NCBI GenBank assembly: GCA_001599675.1
Contig: BCHP01000004.1
Location: 372,001-436,000 of the forward strand
Reading direction: 5' to 3'
Origin: Basipetospora chlamydospora
Taxonomy: Eukaryota > Ascomycota > Sordariomycetes > Microascales
DNA length: 64,000 nucleotides
The position numbers were made by a program, and so were the translations under genes. The notes under the pieces were generated by a model. The model was given only the letters and a program-made list of their open reading frames with translations. It was not told the DNA's origin and searched no databases. Below are positions 43,499-54,673 of the stretch, one piece after another. Within the stretch, counting starts at the first letter, position 1. Each line of letters starts with the position of its first letter.

Positions 43499-44365
43499 AT
43501 GGCCGCCTGCAAAGTCTGCGAAGAGCCCCTCTTCATGTCCGTCGAGGACGAATCCGACGAAGGCACCAGCACCCAAGCCCCCGATGAGACTGAGACTGTA
43601 CCCGATGACCTCCGGCTGCCTTGCGACTGCCACTTCCACTGGTTAGATACGCCACAACCCCCTGTTTGGGCCCCTTATCCCCCACCCTTGAGCTCACACT
43701 GACTCAACCATCCTAGGCAATGCCTCCTCGACCATGCCTCCTCAGTCATATCCTCCCTCACCTGCCCCTCATGTAACACCCTCCTAGCAACACCCTCAGC
43801 CTCCAGCTCCAGCTCCAGCTCCAACTCCGCACCCGTCATCCTGACCACCTACGCAAGCGAGGGCGGCACCGAGGAGAACCTAGACATCGTCCCCGTCCTG
43901 CGGGAGGAGGCCTACCTAGGCTCCCACCCGGAGGCCCGCCCCGCCCGCGCCCTGCACATCATGGCCGAGGCCGGCGATGTCCACGGCGCCGTCGAGCTCC
44001 TGCACTCCATCCAGGACGACGTCGAGGAGGGCGCCAGCTCGCTCGCCGACGCCGCTCTGCTCATCCGCTACCAGGACCCCCTGGCCGGCATGAAGTCTGC
44101 CCTCCACCGCGCCGTCGAGGCTGAGCAGGAGGGCATGGTCTGGCTGCTCCTCTGGCTCTCCTCGCGCCTCCCCGAGGCAGCGTTCCCGGACGAGTCCAGG
44201 GCCCTGGCCGAGGCCATCGGGCTAGGACGCCTGGACGTGGAATCTGCCGGGGAGGACGTTCGTGGCCTGCGGGATGCGGATGGCAACACCCCCGAGAGCT
44301 TCGCGCAGAGGTCGCAGGTCCTGCTGCCTCTCCTCCAGTCCGGGGTGCTGAGCCCGCCGGCTTGA
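43499..44365 (+). CDS. RING-like zinc-binding protein with ankyrin-like C terminus
   Basis: Two exons, 43499-43641 and 43717-44365, giving 263 residues. The start has an ACCATGG context. Cys/His pairs CKVC (residues 4-7), CDCHFHWQC (across the exon junction, ~43-51) and CPSC (~64-67) form a RING/RING-variant-like zinc site, so an E3-ligase or adaptor role is possible but unproven. A polyserine stretch (~75-85), encoded by a CTCCAG repeat, separates it from a helical C-terminal half. That half contains MAEAGDVHGAVELLHSI, MKSALHRAVEAEQEGMVWLLLWLSS and DADGNTPESFAQ, which read like degenerate ankyrin or ankyrin-like repeats. No membrane segment is seen. Confidence 0.82.
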
Positions 44366-44615
44366 AATCTATCAATCTCCGGTCACCACGAAAAGAAGAA
44401 AAAAATGAAACGAGAACAATGTGCTTGTAGGCGTCGAGCGTTTCATCGTCCAGTCTATTGATACCCGATCGTCTAGGAATTGTGTTCACCTGTTACCCGG
44501 TGCCATTGGGACTTCAATGTAGTATAAACGGACATCTATGTGACAGCAAATTGTTGCTTATGATTGACGTGCACCTGGTATTCCACCGCACTTCACCGCC
44601 AAAAAGAACCCGTAT

Positions 44616-47600
44616 CTATATCGACCGTGTCCTGGCCTTGTTTGATAGGAGCTGGGACAGTATGAAATGATTGACATCCCCATCGGCCCAGTAGCCCATG
44701 TGCGACGCAATGGTGTTGATCGGATTGTAATCCAGGACGCTCCTGTTGCCGTAACGAGGTTAGCATGCGAATCATCCGGGATGTCAAGGAGCTTCTAGTG
44801 GGAAAGATCACTCACTCCTGGATGCTGTAGTCCACCCGACCGTTGCGATTCAAAGCCCGCACCTTGGCCTCCTCGAAGCGCATCTTCCGCGCCGCCTCAT
44901 CCCGGTCCTCCCCACCCGACCCCCCGCCATCTGAATCTGACGATCGGCTCTTCTCGAACTTGGTGTAGAGCGTCTCGAGCTCGTAATCAATAAGCGTCGC
45001 GTCGTTGCCGCTCATGCTCGGCTTCCTGTCCGGGCCGCCGCCGGGCCGGCTCGCCAGTTCCTTCTGCAGCTGGTTCGTCCGCTCCCCAAGGCTAGACGTG
45101 TCTGTGATGCCGCGGCCAGAGGGGGTGGGCTCCTTGTCCGCGTCCGCACCTGCCGGGGCCGGCACGGAAGGCTGGCTGCCTTCGGAGAGGGTTGAAGTGG
45201 CGTTCATGCGTGCCACCTCCTCGCTGGTGAGGCCGAGGCTCTTGTTGAGCAGGCTCGACGCCACGCCGGCGCTAAGGCTGGTCCAGAGGCCGCTGACGCT
45301 CTGTCCGACCTTGGCGCCGATGCCCGAGAGGCCCTGCGGTGCGACGCTGCCAAAGATCCCCTTCTTCGTGTACGGCAGCGCCTGCGGTTTCAGGCTCGAC
45401 ATGACGGGTGAGATCAGCGGCTCAACCCGGTAGCTGATTGGGTCCGAGGGGTGGAAGATGTTGAACAGCTGTGCGACGCAGGGGGCCGATACCGAGTAGG
45501 GCAAGCCCGTCACCGGAGAGATTCGCTGGTCGTTGTACCTGTCCATGTTTTGAAACGGATTCTCCATCTCGTCTGGGTCGAGCGGGCTCATGGATGGCAT
45601 CGAGTTGGTCGGGGACCTCGCCGATATTGTCCTGGGAGGTTTGTAAGCTTCTCGTCTCCAAACTAGGAAATCATATCATCAAGTAGATAGCCATCGTTAA
45701 TCATTACCTTCCCTTGAGCATCTGGAACAGCCCTATCGGAGATCCAAGGCAATAAAAGTCGTCGACTTCAAAATCAAAGTGAAGCCCAGAGGACTCTTTT
45801 GGTGTGGCTTGTTCCCGAGAGCTCTGCCACGGACGCAACGACTTCGGCGGAGAGGACTGAGGCCTCTCCTTCTGCCGACACAGGAGGTCGAAAAGGATCG
45901 CGGATCCTAGGGAATGTCCCATGACGTGGACTTTTCCCTTGAAGTCCGGGTTCCGCTTCTTGAATAGGTGATAGATCCTGTTGGCTTCCTTGACCACGAT
46001 GGTCATAATCTGCTCGCGGTAGCCACTCTGGTAAAGCAGGACGTCAAGGGCAAGGTCGGAAACGATGGAGCGCGCAAAGGCAACGCCCTCGACGGTGATG
46101 TCTTCCAGGGTAGGGTCTAGCAACCAGGCGGGCGACATTAGTAGGGAGAAGCTAGTCTAGAGACGGGTTTGGCTCAACTTACAGGCATTTTCACCGGTAT
46201 CTCCGGTGCCAATATCATGTTCCATTCCGGACTCATCTCTCTTCCTTGGGAAATCAAGGTGGTGTCTCCAGCAGACGGGAAGCACCTGGACCCTACAGTT
46301 GTTCGTCTTACCTCCCACCTCACCATTGAGAGCCTTCAGATCCTCTGAGTTGGAATACACTGCTTTCAGAGTCTTTCTCAAAACATTGACATCTTGGATG
46401 AAGTTCATACTCTCAAGTCTGCTTAAAATGGTCAGAAACGGCCGAAGAAAGTCGGAGCATGAGCTCAAATCCACTCACCGTAGGCTGAGGAGTTGGCCGA
46501 TTCCGTGGGTCACAAGGACCAGATGCTCAATCTCACGCTCCTGAGTCTCCTCGTCTGCAGTGTTGTAGTCGTCACGGATTTCACTCTCCTGCCTCTGACG
46601 AATCGCCTCTTCCAACTTCTTGTTATCGCCGCCCAAGCGCGATGGCTGCGGCTCTTCTGCCACCCCGTCGACAACCGGTGCTCTCGTGGATGGAGGGGCA
46701 GATTTGCGCTTCAGGGCTTTCTCTCCTTTTTCAGCCAGCGTTTCGCTGTCGGTGGAAATGCTGGTCGGAGTGCTCGGCCGAGCACCTTCCTTCGGTTTCC
46801 GGGTATCAGAGTAGCCGCGCACCACCTTGGCGCCACTCATGTACCCGCCACCAGAAAATCGCTGATACATAGAGGACGTTACCCATGACAGCATACCGTC
46901 GGAGGAGATCCAAGCGGTTGTGCCGTCCTGGTACGTTGCGGCGCTGTTCATGTAGGAGCCAAACAGTCTGTACGATGGCAGTTCCGGAGCCGGGGGTGGA
47001 TCCGGCTTCCCACTAGCGGTAGTCAACTCCTTCTCTGGGTCTGTGGCGGGCTTCGTATCTGTGGCGGGTTTGGCCTCTTCGGCAGGGGGAACAGTGCTCG
47101 AAGGGGTCGTGATCAGCCAGGGCTTGGTTTTCAGATAGCCTTCTTCGAGCTGAGCCGCCAGGTTCTCCTCGCAGGGGCGAAGGTTGGACCCATCCTGGTG
47201 GAACCAGGTGCCACGGCGCACTTCGTAGACCGGACCTATCCAGTACACTGGTGCCAATTCTCTTTGGAGAATGTCGACATCGAAGAGGAAGTCCTCGTTC
47301 ACAGGGACGTGGGTGGGACTCGAGAAAGGAACATCACCACCTATGCCCCTGTCCGAAGCGCCATCGTGAGAAGCGGTGGAGGCATGTTTCCTCTTCAGTC
47401 GAGGATTCGCAGCCATCTCTTCCTGCTCCTCGAGGAGTCGCTGATAGGATGCCTCGATGGCGCGTGAATCTGACTGCTGAAAGGCGGCAAACTTCTTGGG
47501 TGGTGTTGGTAGCTTCTCCTTCTCCTTCTCCTTGTCCTTTCCTCCTGACTTCCTTTGCTGAGAAGACAAGAACTTTGGTTTGCGTTTGGGAACCTAGTGT

Positions 47601-47931
47601 AAGTGAAGTCCTCCTATGTTAGCCTCGTAGCCCCAGCACGACATATTTGGGACAGAGAGGGACCGGGTAACCCTACATCGGCACCATGGAACCAAAGCAC
47701 ATTCAGAGGCGGGCAGTCTGGAGGGTAGCGTTTCCGGCTGATTCCATACAAAGGGTTGGTGTTATGGTCCTTGGTGGGGCTGGGGGACGGCACGCGAGCT
47801 GGTGTGGAGGTTGGCGTCTTCTCCGGCGGTGGCGCGTTGTTGGTGGTCCGACCCCAGGAGCTGAAGGAGTCCACTGCCGTGGATAAGTATGACTTTTCAG
47901 TCTTCTTGGTGTTGTCGGTAGTTTGCGCCAT
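44616..47931 (-). CDS. DDHD-domain phospholipase (intracellular PLA1 family)
   Basis: Six exons on the minus strand: 47931-47677, 47593-46479, 46418-46183, 46116-45708, 45631-44816 and 44742-44616, giving 985 residues from the ATG at 47931. The central lipase core holds the GHSLG elbow (nucleophile Ser604) in KVHVMGHSLGSAILFDLLC. The DDHD metal-like motif is spread over FEVDDFYCLGSPIGLFQ, FHPSDPISYRVEPLI and the C-terminal NPINTIASHMGYWADGDV. Yeast Ddl1 and mammalian DDHD1/2 are family members acting on phosphatidic acid, cardiolipin or phosphatidylethanolamine. The N terminus (ISRKRYPPDCPPLNVLWFHGADVPKRKP) and the WWE-like segment (VYWIGPVYEVRRGTWF) are also typical. The reading frame stays open about 150 bp upstream of the ATG and encodes a strongly mitochondrial-presequence-like peptide without an ATG. 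Confidence 0.93.
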
Positions 47932-48924
47932 GGTGGTGAGTCTGGGTAGCGACGTTCGAGCTGCTCTTCGAAGGGTGCCAAGGACAGACCTCGCCTGGGG
48001 CAGGCAGAGCTGCAGTGGCAGCAGGCGAGGAGACGGAAGCCGCGCCAACGTGTTAGGATGTCCTTGAAATCGTGTTGCGTTTAGCCCAGTCTATGCGCCG
48101 AGGTGCAGGTTTGCTGTGTTTTAACTGTCAGGATAAGTAGGCAGGATGAGAAGAAGTTAATGAGTCCACCATGCGACAAGACTCTTGGGAGCATACGGGA
48201 TCTCGTTCTTGAGATGACGTGAAAGTATCGGGAATATAGAAGACTCAAAACACCTCTGGTGTCCAGACGGGTTCGTGTTGGGAGTTGGAACTGAACATGA
48301 AGGTGGGATGGAAGTTCCGTAATAAGAGAGGTCCGTCCCAGTGATATTACTACGCTGCAGCAAGCAGACACCGTTGACCGGACCTGCAGCTTGAAGTTGG
48401 GGGATACGTCACTCTCGCTAAAACCCATACACCGCATGTGAAGGCTGCAGGGTAGTGCACGCTAGGTAGTGCACAGTGTGTACTTCGCAGGGGACGTCAG
48501 TCAACATTACATAATCAAATTATCTCGTCCAAGCTCGTCAAAATTATTTCGGCTAGCATTTCATCAAGCGACTAATTATTCGCATCGCTATCGTGGTGTC
48601 CCGCGTCCCCCACCACGAACTTGTCTTCAATGTCTCCACTGACTCACTGACCCCACCTCCGCTGGAATCTCGAGAGAACGGAAAAATTGTTTCGCAGACA
48701 CTCACATCAATCCAACTCAACAGAGGCCATTCCGTTGTCATAACGGGACACAATTCAGTCGATAAACATGCCGTGATCCCACCTTACTCAGATCAAAGGC
48801 ATAGTAATCAACTCACTGCCATCTCGCGCCTAGGACGCGCACTCGCACTCGCACTCGCCTCGCCGACGATCTGTGCTACTAGGAGCACGAGTTTACTACC
48901 GCCGCTCCTCCCAGTCCGGCCAAG
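47932..48924. other. divergent promoter region, DDHD lipase and RPC1
   Basis: Shared upstream region of two divergent genes. The left ~150 bp is an in-frame open extension of the lipase gene. The right end has a CGCACT/CACTCG tandem near 48836-48862 before RPC1. A 118-codon open frame on the minus strand at 48081-48437 has no recognisable features. Confidence 0.5.
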
Positions 48925-51900
48925 ATGGCGACTGCAATCGCGGGAGGCCCGGTCAAGGCGCAGCTTGTCGACAAGCTTCCGAAGCGCTTCAAGGAGATCA
49001 AGTTTGGCATTCAGTACGTCTTCCTGGGGCTCGTAGCTCTCTATCCTTTGAAACATCCGCTGATGCCCTCTGTCCACCTTGAATAGGTCGAATCAGGACA
49101 TCACGAACCAAGCAGTCCTCGAGGTCTCCGACCGACTCCTATACGATATCGAAAACCACCGTGCTCCCTACCGTCATGGGCCACTCGATCCTCGCCTCGG
49201 CACCTCTAGCCGACTGTCAACCTGCACAACATGTCACGAATCGCTGCAGAATTGTACCGGCCATTTTGGCCAGGTGCGCCTTCCGCTCCCCGCTTTCCAC
49301 ATCGGTTACCTGCGCTTCATAATGATGATTCTGCAAGACATCTGCAAGGTTAGTTGCTCCGGAGTCTGAAGCCATGGCCCTCCCGGCAGCCGCTGACTGT
49401 TACTTACCCATGACAGGATTGCGCTCGTGTCCTCCTCACCGAGCCCGAGCGCCAAGCGTTCCTCAAAGAGCTGCGGCGTCCCGATAGAGACAACACTCAG
49501 CGCGTCAAGACGTGCAAGAAGATCAACGAGCAGTGTCGCAAGGTTAAGACATGCCCCTACTGTGGCGCCGTCAATGGCACCATCCGCAAAGTCGGCGTCC
49601 TGAAGCTCGCCCATGACCGCTTTGCCTTCTTCAACAAGTCCACCGCTGTCAAGAAGGTGCCGCCCGAGAGCAAGATCGCGTTCGACAAGTCCTTCGCCGA
49701 GGCCAAGGCCAACAACCCCGAGCTTGACAAGCACCTGCGCAAGGCCATGGAAGACCTAAGCCCCCTAAGGGTTCTCAACCTCTTCCAGATGATCAGCCCG
49801 ACAGACTGCGAGCTCCTCGGCCTCAACCCCGGCGAGGGCCGCCCTGAAATGTTCTTGTGGCAATACCTCCCCGCGCCGCCCATCTGCATCCGGCCTTCGG
49901 TGGCGCAGGACAACGCGAGTAACGAAGACGACATCACGACGAAGCTCGCGGACATTGTATGGGTGAGCGGCATGATTCGCTCGGCCCTGCAGCGAGGTTC
50001 TCCAGTGCAGACCATCATGGAGCAGTGGGAATACCTGCAGCTGCAGATTGCAATGTACGTCAACAGTGAGGTTCCTGGTCTGCAGCAGCCTGGCTTCGGC
50101 AAAAGCGTACGCGGCTTCTGCCAGCGCCTCAAGGGAAAACAAGGACGGTTCCGCGGTAACCTGTCGGGAAAACGTGTCGACTTCTCGGGACGTACAGTCA
50201 TCTCGCCCGATCCGAACTTAGGCATCGACCAGGTGGCGATTCCCATCCTCGTCGCCAAGAACCTCACCTACCCGGAACGAGTCCAGCGCCAAAACATGGA
50301 GAAGCTGCGGCAGTGCGTCAGGAACGGCGTCGACGTCTGGCCAGGCGCCAAGGCAATCATCAAGGAGGAAGGTGAGGATGCCTACAAAGTCAACCTGCAG
50401 TGGGCGGACCGAGAGCGGACGGCACAGGACCTCCGCATTGGGGACGTTGTCGAGAGGCACCTGGAAGACGGCGATGTCGTTTTGTTCAACCGGCAGCCGT
50501 CTCTTCACAAGCTGAGTATAATGAGCCATCTCGTGAAGGTGCGACCGTGGAGGACATTCCGCCTAAACGAGTGCGTGTGCACCCCGTACAACGCCGACTT
50601 CGACGGTGATGAGATGAATGTACATGTTCCCCAGACGGAGGAGGCGCGGGCTGAGGCCATCAACCTGATGGGTGTGAAGCACAACCTCGCGACCCCCAAG
50701 AACGGAGAGCCGATCATTGCGGCGACGCAGGACTTTATTACGGCGGCCTATCTCTTGAGCAGCAAGGACCGGTTTTTCGACCGCAAGACGTTTACGTACA
50801 TATGCATGCACATGCTGGACGGGCAGACGCACCTCGAGGTGCCTCCCCCAGCCATCCTCAAGCCACAGGTGCTGTGGACCGGCAAGCAGGTGTTCAACGT
50901 TCTCATGAGGCCTAACAAGTCGTCAAATGTCATGGTCAACCTGGACGCCAAGTGCAGGGACTACTCAGCAAAGGCTGGGGAGTGCCCAGACATGTGCCCC
51001 AACGACGGGTGGCTGGTGATTCGAAACTCAGAAGTGATGTGCGGGCTGATGGACAAGTCAACTGTCGGGTCCGGCAAGAAGGACTCGGTCTTTTACGTCA
51101 TATTACGAGACTTTGGCCCGGATGCGGCGGTGGGGGCGATGAACCGCCTCGCCCGGTTGTGCGCCAGGCAGCTGACGAACCGAGGCTTCTCCATCGGCGT
51201 TGGCGACGTCTATCCTACGGAGGAGCTGAATCAGAAGAAGCACTCTTTGGTGGCGGTGGCCTACAAGAAGAGCGACGAGCTGATTGAGACCTTCAAGCAA
51301 GGGAAGCTGGCCAAGGCTACTGGCTGCACGATGGAGCAGACGCTCGAGAATGCCATCTCCGGCGTGCTCAACCGTGTCCGTCAAGAGGCCGGTGACACGT
51401 GTATCCACACGCTTAGCCGCAACAACGCGCCGCTCATCATGGCCAAGTCCGGGTCCAAGGGCTCATACCTCAACGTGGCACAGATGGTGGCTGTCGTCGG
51501 GCAGCAGATTATCGGCGGGCAGCGTGTCCTCGATGGCTTCCAGGACCGCACGCTACCGCACTTCCCCAAGAACTCCAGGCACCCGCCGTCAAGGGGCTTC
51601 GTCCGGAACAGCTTCTACTCGGGGTTGGTACCCACGGAGTTCATCTTCCACGCCATGTCCGGCAGAGAGGGTCTGGTTGATACCGCTGTCAAGACTGCCG
51701 AGACGGGATACATGTCCCGAAGGCTGATGAAGTCGCTGGAGGACCTGTCCGCGCAATACGACGAGACGGTGCGCACATCCGGGGGCAGCATCGTGCAGTT
51801 CCAGTTCGGCGCGGATAAGCTGGACCCTGTGGACATGGAGGGCTCCGCGGTGCCGGTGCACTTTGATCGGACGTGGACGCACGCGGAGAACCTCACGCGG

Positions 51901-53430
51901 GACAATACTGAACGGGCGATGCTCCCGCACGAGATACTGGACTTTACGCAGTCGATGTTAGACCAGGAGCGGAAGCGGTACCCCAGGTTCAGTCTCTTGA
52001 GCGAGCCGCTTGCCTACGGTGACAACAGCGACCGTGGCATCGACGAGCACGAGGGTGCCAGGTTCTTCCTCAACACGATCCATGACTACATCGTGAAGCG
52101 AGCGGAGAAGCTGAGGAGGATCCGGAAGATGGCTGGGCTGGCGGAGTCGGAAGCGGGCGGGGACCCGCTGCGCAATGTGCAGGTCGGGCAGGTGGCGGGC
52201 GTGACGACATCCACACTGCGGCGGTTCATCAAGCTGTGCCTAGAGAAGTACAAGAAGGCAATGGTCGAGCCGGGCCACGCGGTCGGTGCGGTCGGCGCGC
52301 ACTCGATCGGCGAGCCGGGAACGCAGATGACGCTAAAGACTTTCCATTTCGCCGGCGTGGCGGGCATGAGTATCACGCAGGGTGTACCTCGCATCAAGGA
52401 GATTATCAATGCCTCGAAGGCGATCAGCACGCCTGTCATCAAGTGCCCGCTGGAGAACAACAAGGAGATTGAGGCGGCGCGGGTGGTCAAGGGCCGGATC
52501 GAGAAGACGTTCCTCTCGGACATTCTGGAGTCGATCGAGGACGAGTACAGGCCGGACGTGGGCAGCGTGATCCTGCGGCTCGACATGGACGCACTCGAGG
52601 CGACGCACCTAGGCATGACGGCATCGGACATTGCGCGGGCCATCTACACCAACAAGAAGCTCAAGGTCGGGGTGGAGGACATGTCGATCCTGGGCCCCAA
52701 CGCCATCCAGATCCGGCTCCGGACGGACGGCGGGGCGACCAAGAGGACGGCGACGTCGAGGGCGAAGGCGGCCGTCGAGGATCTCGGCGACATGGTGCTC
52801 CGGGCGGGCCACCTGCGGCGCGCCCTTCCCGCGGTGGCCATCTCGGGGTACCCGGACGCGTCGCGCGCCATCATCCAGATGTCGGAGACGGACGGCAACA
52901 CGGTGCTTGTGGAGGGCTACGGGCTCAAGGCGTGCATGACGACGGAGGGCGTCGTGGGCACCAAGACGCGCAGCAACAACATCATGGAGTGCAAGGACGT
53001 GCTGGGCATCGAGGCGGCGCGCTCGACCATCGCCTTTGAGATTGGCGAGGTCATGTCGGACATGGCCATCGACCCGCGGCACATGGGCCTGCTGGCCGAC
53101 GTGATGACGTACAAGGGCGAGGTGTACGGCATCACGCGGTTCGGCCTGTCCAAGACGCGCGACAGCGTGCTGCAGCTCGCCTCGTTCGAGAAGACGCCCG
53201 ACCACCTGTTCGAGGCCGCCGCGGGCATGAAGGCGGATAGGATTGAGGGGGTCAGTGAGTGCATCATCATGGGGCAGACGATGAGCCTGGGCACAGGCGC
53301 GTTCCAGGTGGTGCGCAGGCTTGCGCTCAAGGAGGCGGATCTTGTGGAGAGGCCGACGCTGTTTGAGGATGCGTGGGGGGCGCAGGCGGCGGCGAGGCGG
53401 AGGGAGAGGAAGCTGGGGCTGGCAATGTGA
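48925..53430 (+). CDS. RPC1: DNA-directed RNA polymerase III largest subunit (RPC1/RPC160)
   Basis: Three exons: 48925-49013, 49087-49348 and 49417-53430, giving 1454 residues (yeast Rpo31 is 1460). The clamp zinc site is visible as CTTCHESLQNCTGHFG and CPYCG. The active-site magnesium loop NADFDGDEMNVH has its three aspartates at 511, 513 and 515. The bridge-helix/trigger-loop region (GREGLVDTAVKTAETGYMSRRLMKSLED, GTQMTLKTFHFAGVAGMSITQGVPRIKEIINAS) is complete. The start GKRVDFSGRTVISPDPNL and the short C terminus without heptad repeats identify Pol III rather than Pol II, and the length excludes Pol I A190. It synthesises tRNA, 5S rRNA and U6. The start codon lies in a CAAGATGGCG context. 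It is transcribed divergently from the lipase gene. Confidence 0.96.
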
Positions 53431-53766
53431 GTGAGGCCCGGCGGCGGTGGCAGCAGTTAGGGAGTCGGAGGGCCTAGCTAGGCATGGTTTAGGGCGGGTT
53501 GGTGTATAGGATATGGCGGATCTTTTGAAGGGGGCCACGGATACCCCTGCGATGTACGAAACTTCGCCGAGCAAGTAGTACAGTTATTTCAGCAGACTTG
53601 CATAGCCTCTCGAGAGTACATGTATCAAAATGAAAAATTAAAGCGCATTCAATTATTTGTTTTCTTGACATGACCGAGATACGAGACCGCTTAGTGCTCT
53701 GGGGAGCCTATAAGTAGGTGTATGTGGTTACCAGTAAGTATCACAGACACTAGATAGCTTGACCAG

Positions 53767-53811
53767 CAGTGCTCTCAGTGCTCTCAGTGCTCTCAGTGCT
53801 CTCAGTGCCCT
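53767..53811 (+). repeat. 9-bp minisatellite
   Basis: The unit CAGTGCTCT occurs four times perfectly and once with a single change (CAGTGCCCT), about 340 bp after the RPC1 stop codon. Confidence 0.9.
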
Positions 53812-53936
53812 GTACTCTTCAAGTACACTCACTATATATATATACCCTAGATTCACCAGGCGCGTGCCCAGGCTGGCTGGCCTGCCTGTTCGCAGCTAGA
53901 AACAATAGATTTGGTAAATGATTTAATAAGAGTTGA

Positions 53937-53939
<3 letters not shown>

Positions 53940-53993
<54 letters not shown>
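53940..53993 (+). repeat. A54 homopolymer
   Basis: An unbroken run of 54 A, followed by CAAAAG and a run of nine A. Confidence 0.85.
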
Positions 53994-53994
<1 letters not shown>

Positions 53995-54125
53995 AAAAGA
54001 AAAAAAAAAGAAAACGACCCCAGGTAGCAAGCCCAGAATCGAAGTAGGTCTCTCTCCAAGCACCCTCTAACCCTTTCGAGCAGGCCCTCATGGGGTGAAG
54101 TTCACGCCACTCGGCTAGCGACACC
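53940..54125 (-). mobile_element. possible tRNA-derived SINE relic with poly-T tail
   Basis: Read on the minus strand, 54117-54106 is TAGCCGAGTGGC, a perfect Pol III A-box. About 60 bases on, 54044-54033 reads CTTCGATTCTGG, close to a B-box. The spacing suits tRNA-Ser/Leu-type genes with a long variable arm. The acceptor stem does not pair and the T-stem has a mismatch next to the loop, so it is not an intact tRNA. It is followed by T-rich sequence and then a 54-base T run (A54 on the plus strand, 53940-53993). This resembles a degenerate tRNA-derived short interspersed element, but one copy alone cannot prove it. Confidence 0.3.
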
Positions 54126-54673
54126 GAGGGTGATCACTGCGCTCCCTTCACCAGACCGGCAGCTCCGACTCCTAACACTCCTTATATACCATACCTCATC
54201 TTCAACTCAACATTTGCAACGTCACGCTTGAATTATTCGATCGTGCTAGAATTTCAATTGCCCATAGCAATACAGTCACAGTATTCCATCAAGTCTCCAT
54301 TTTATTTTGTTTTTTGTTTCTCACTGGCCGAGAAATTGAAGATAGAGAGGCAGTATTTGGTCACCAATAATAGCCTGACATCAATATGTCGTCTCGTCGT
54401 TTCCATCCGCGGTGCCAGTGTCGTTTGGCCCCTGCTGGTTCATCGCTGCCTAGGCTTTGTCCCATCCCATCTCGTCAGCTCGGAGCGGATTACTTATCAC
54501 ACTCTATGTCCAGCAACATCTCACTCACAATCATTCTCATCTCGTCTCAAAAGACAATCAAACACTCAGGCTCCAGGCTCCAAGCTCCCTTCTCTTGATG
54601 CTCACTTGGTATATCTCAACATTGTTTGACATCATAATCACTCACCAACACGCCCATATACGCAGCAGCAACC

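Larger units (their letters stand above)
53431..54673. other. intergenic region between RPC1 and the SRAP gene
   Basis: No protein gene. It holds a 9-bp minisatellite, a 54-base A run with an adjacent tRNA-like sequence on the minus strand, and the CT/CA-rich leader of the SRAP gene. Confidence 0.55.

Noticed and set aside
49014..49086. CRISPR arrays, prokaryotic operons or ribosome-binding sites anywhere in the window
   Set aside because: The sequence is eukaryotic throughout, with spliced genes. No regularly spaced repeats with unique spacers were seen.
52609..53574. 321-codon antisense frame at the end of RPC1
   Set aside because: It overlaps conserved Pol III coding sequence. The composition (His/Arg/Leu-rich) is a frame shadow.
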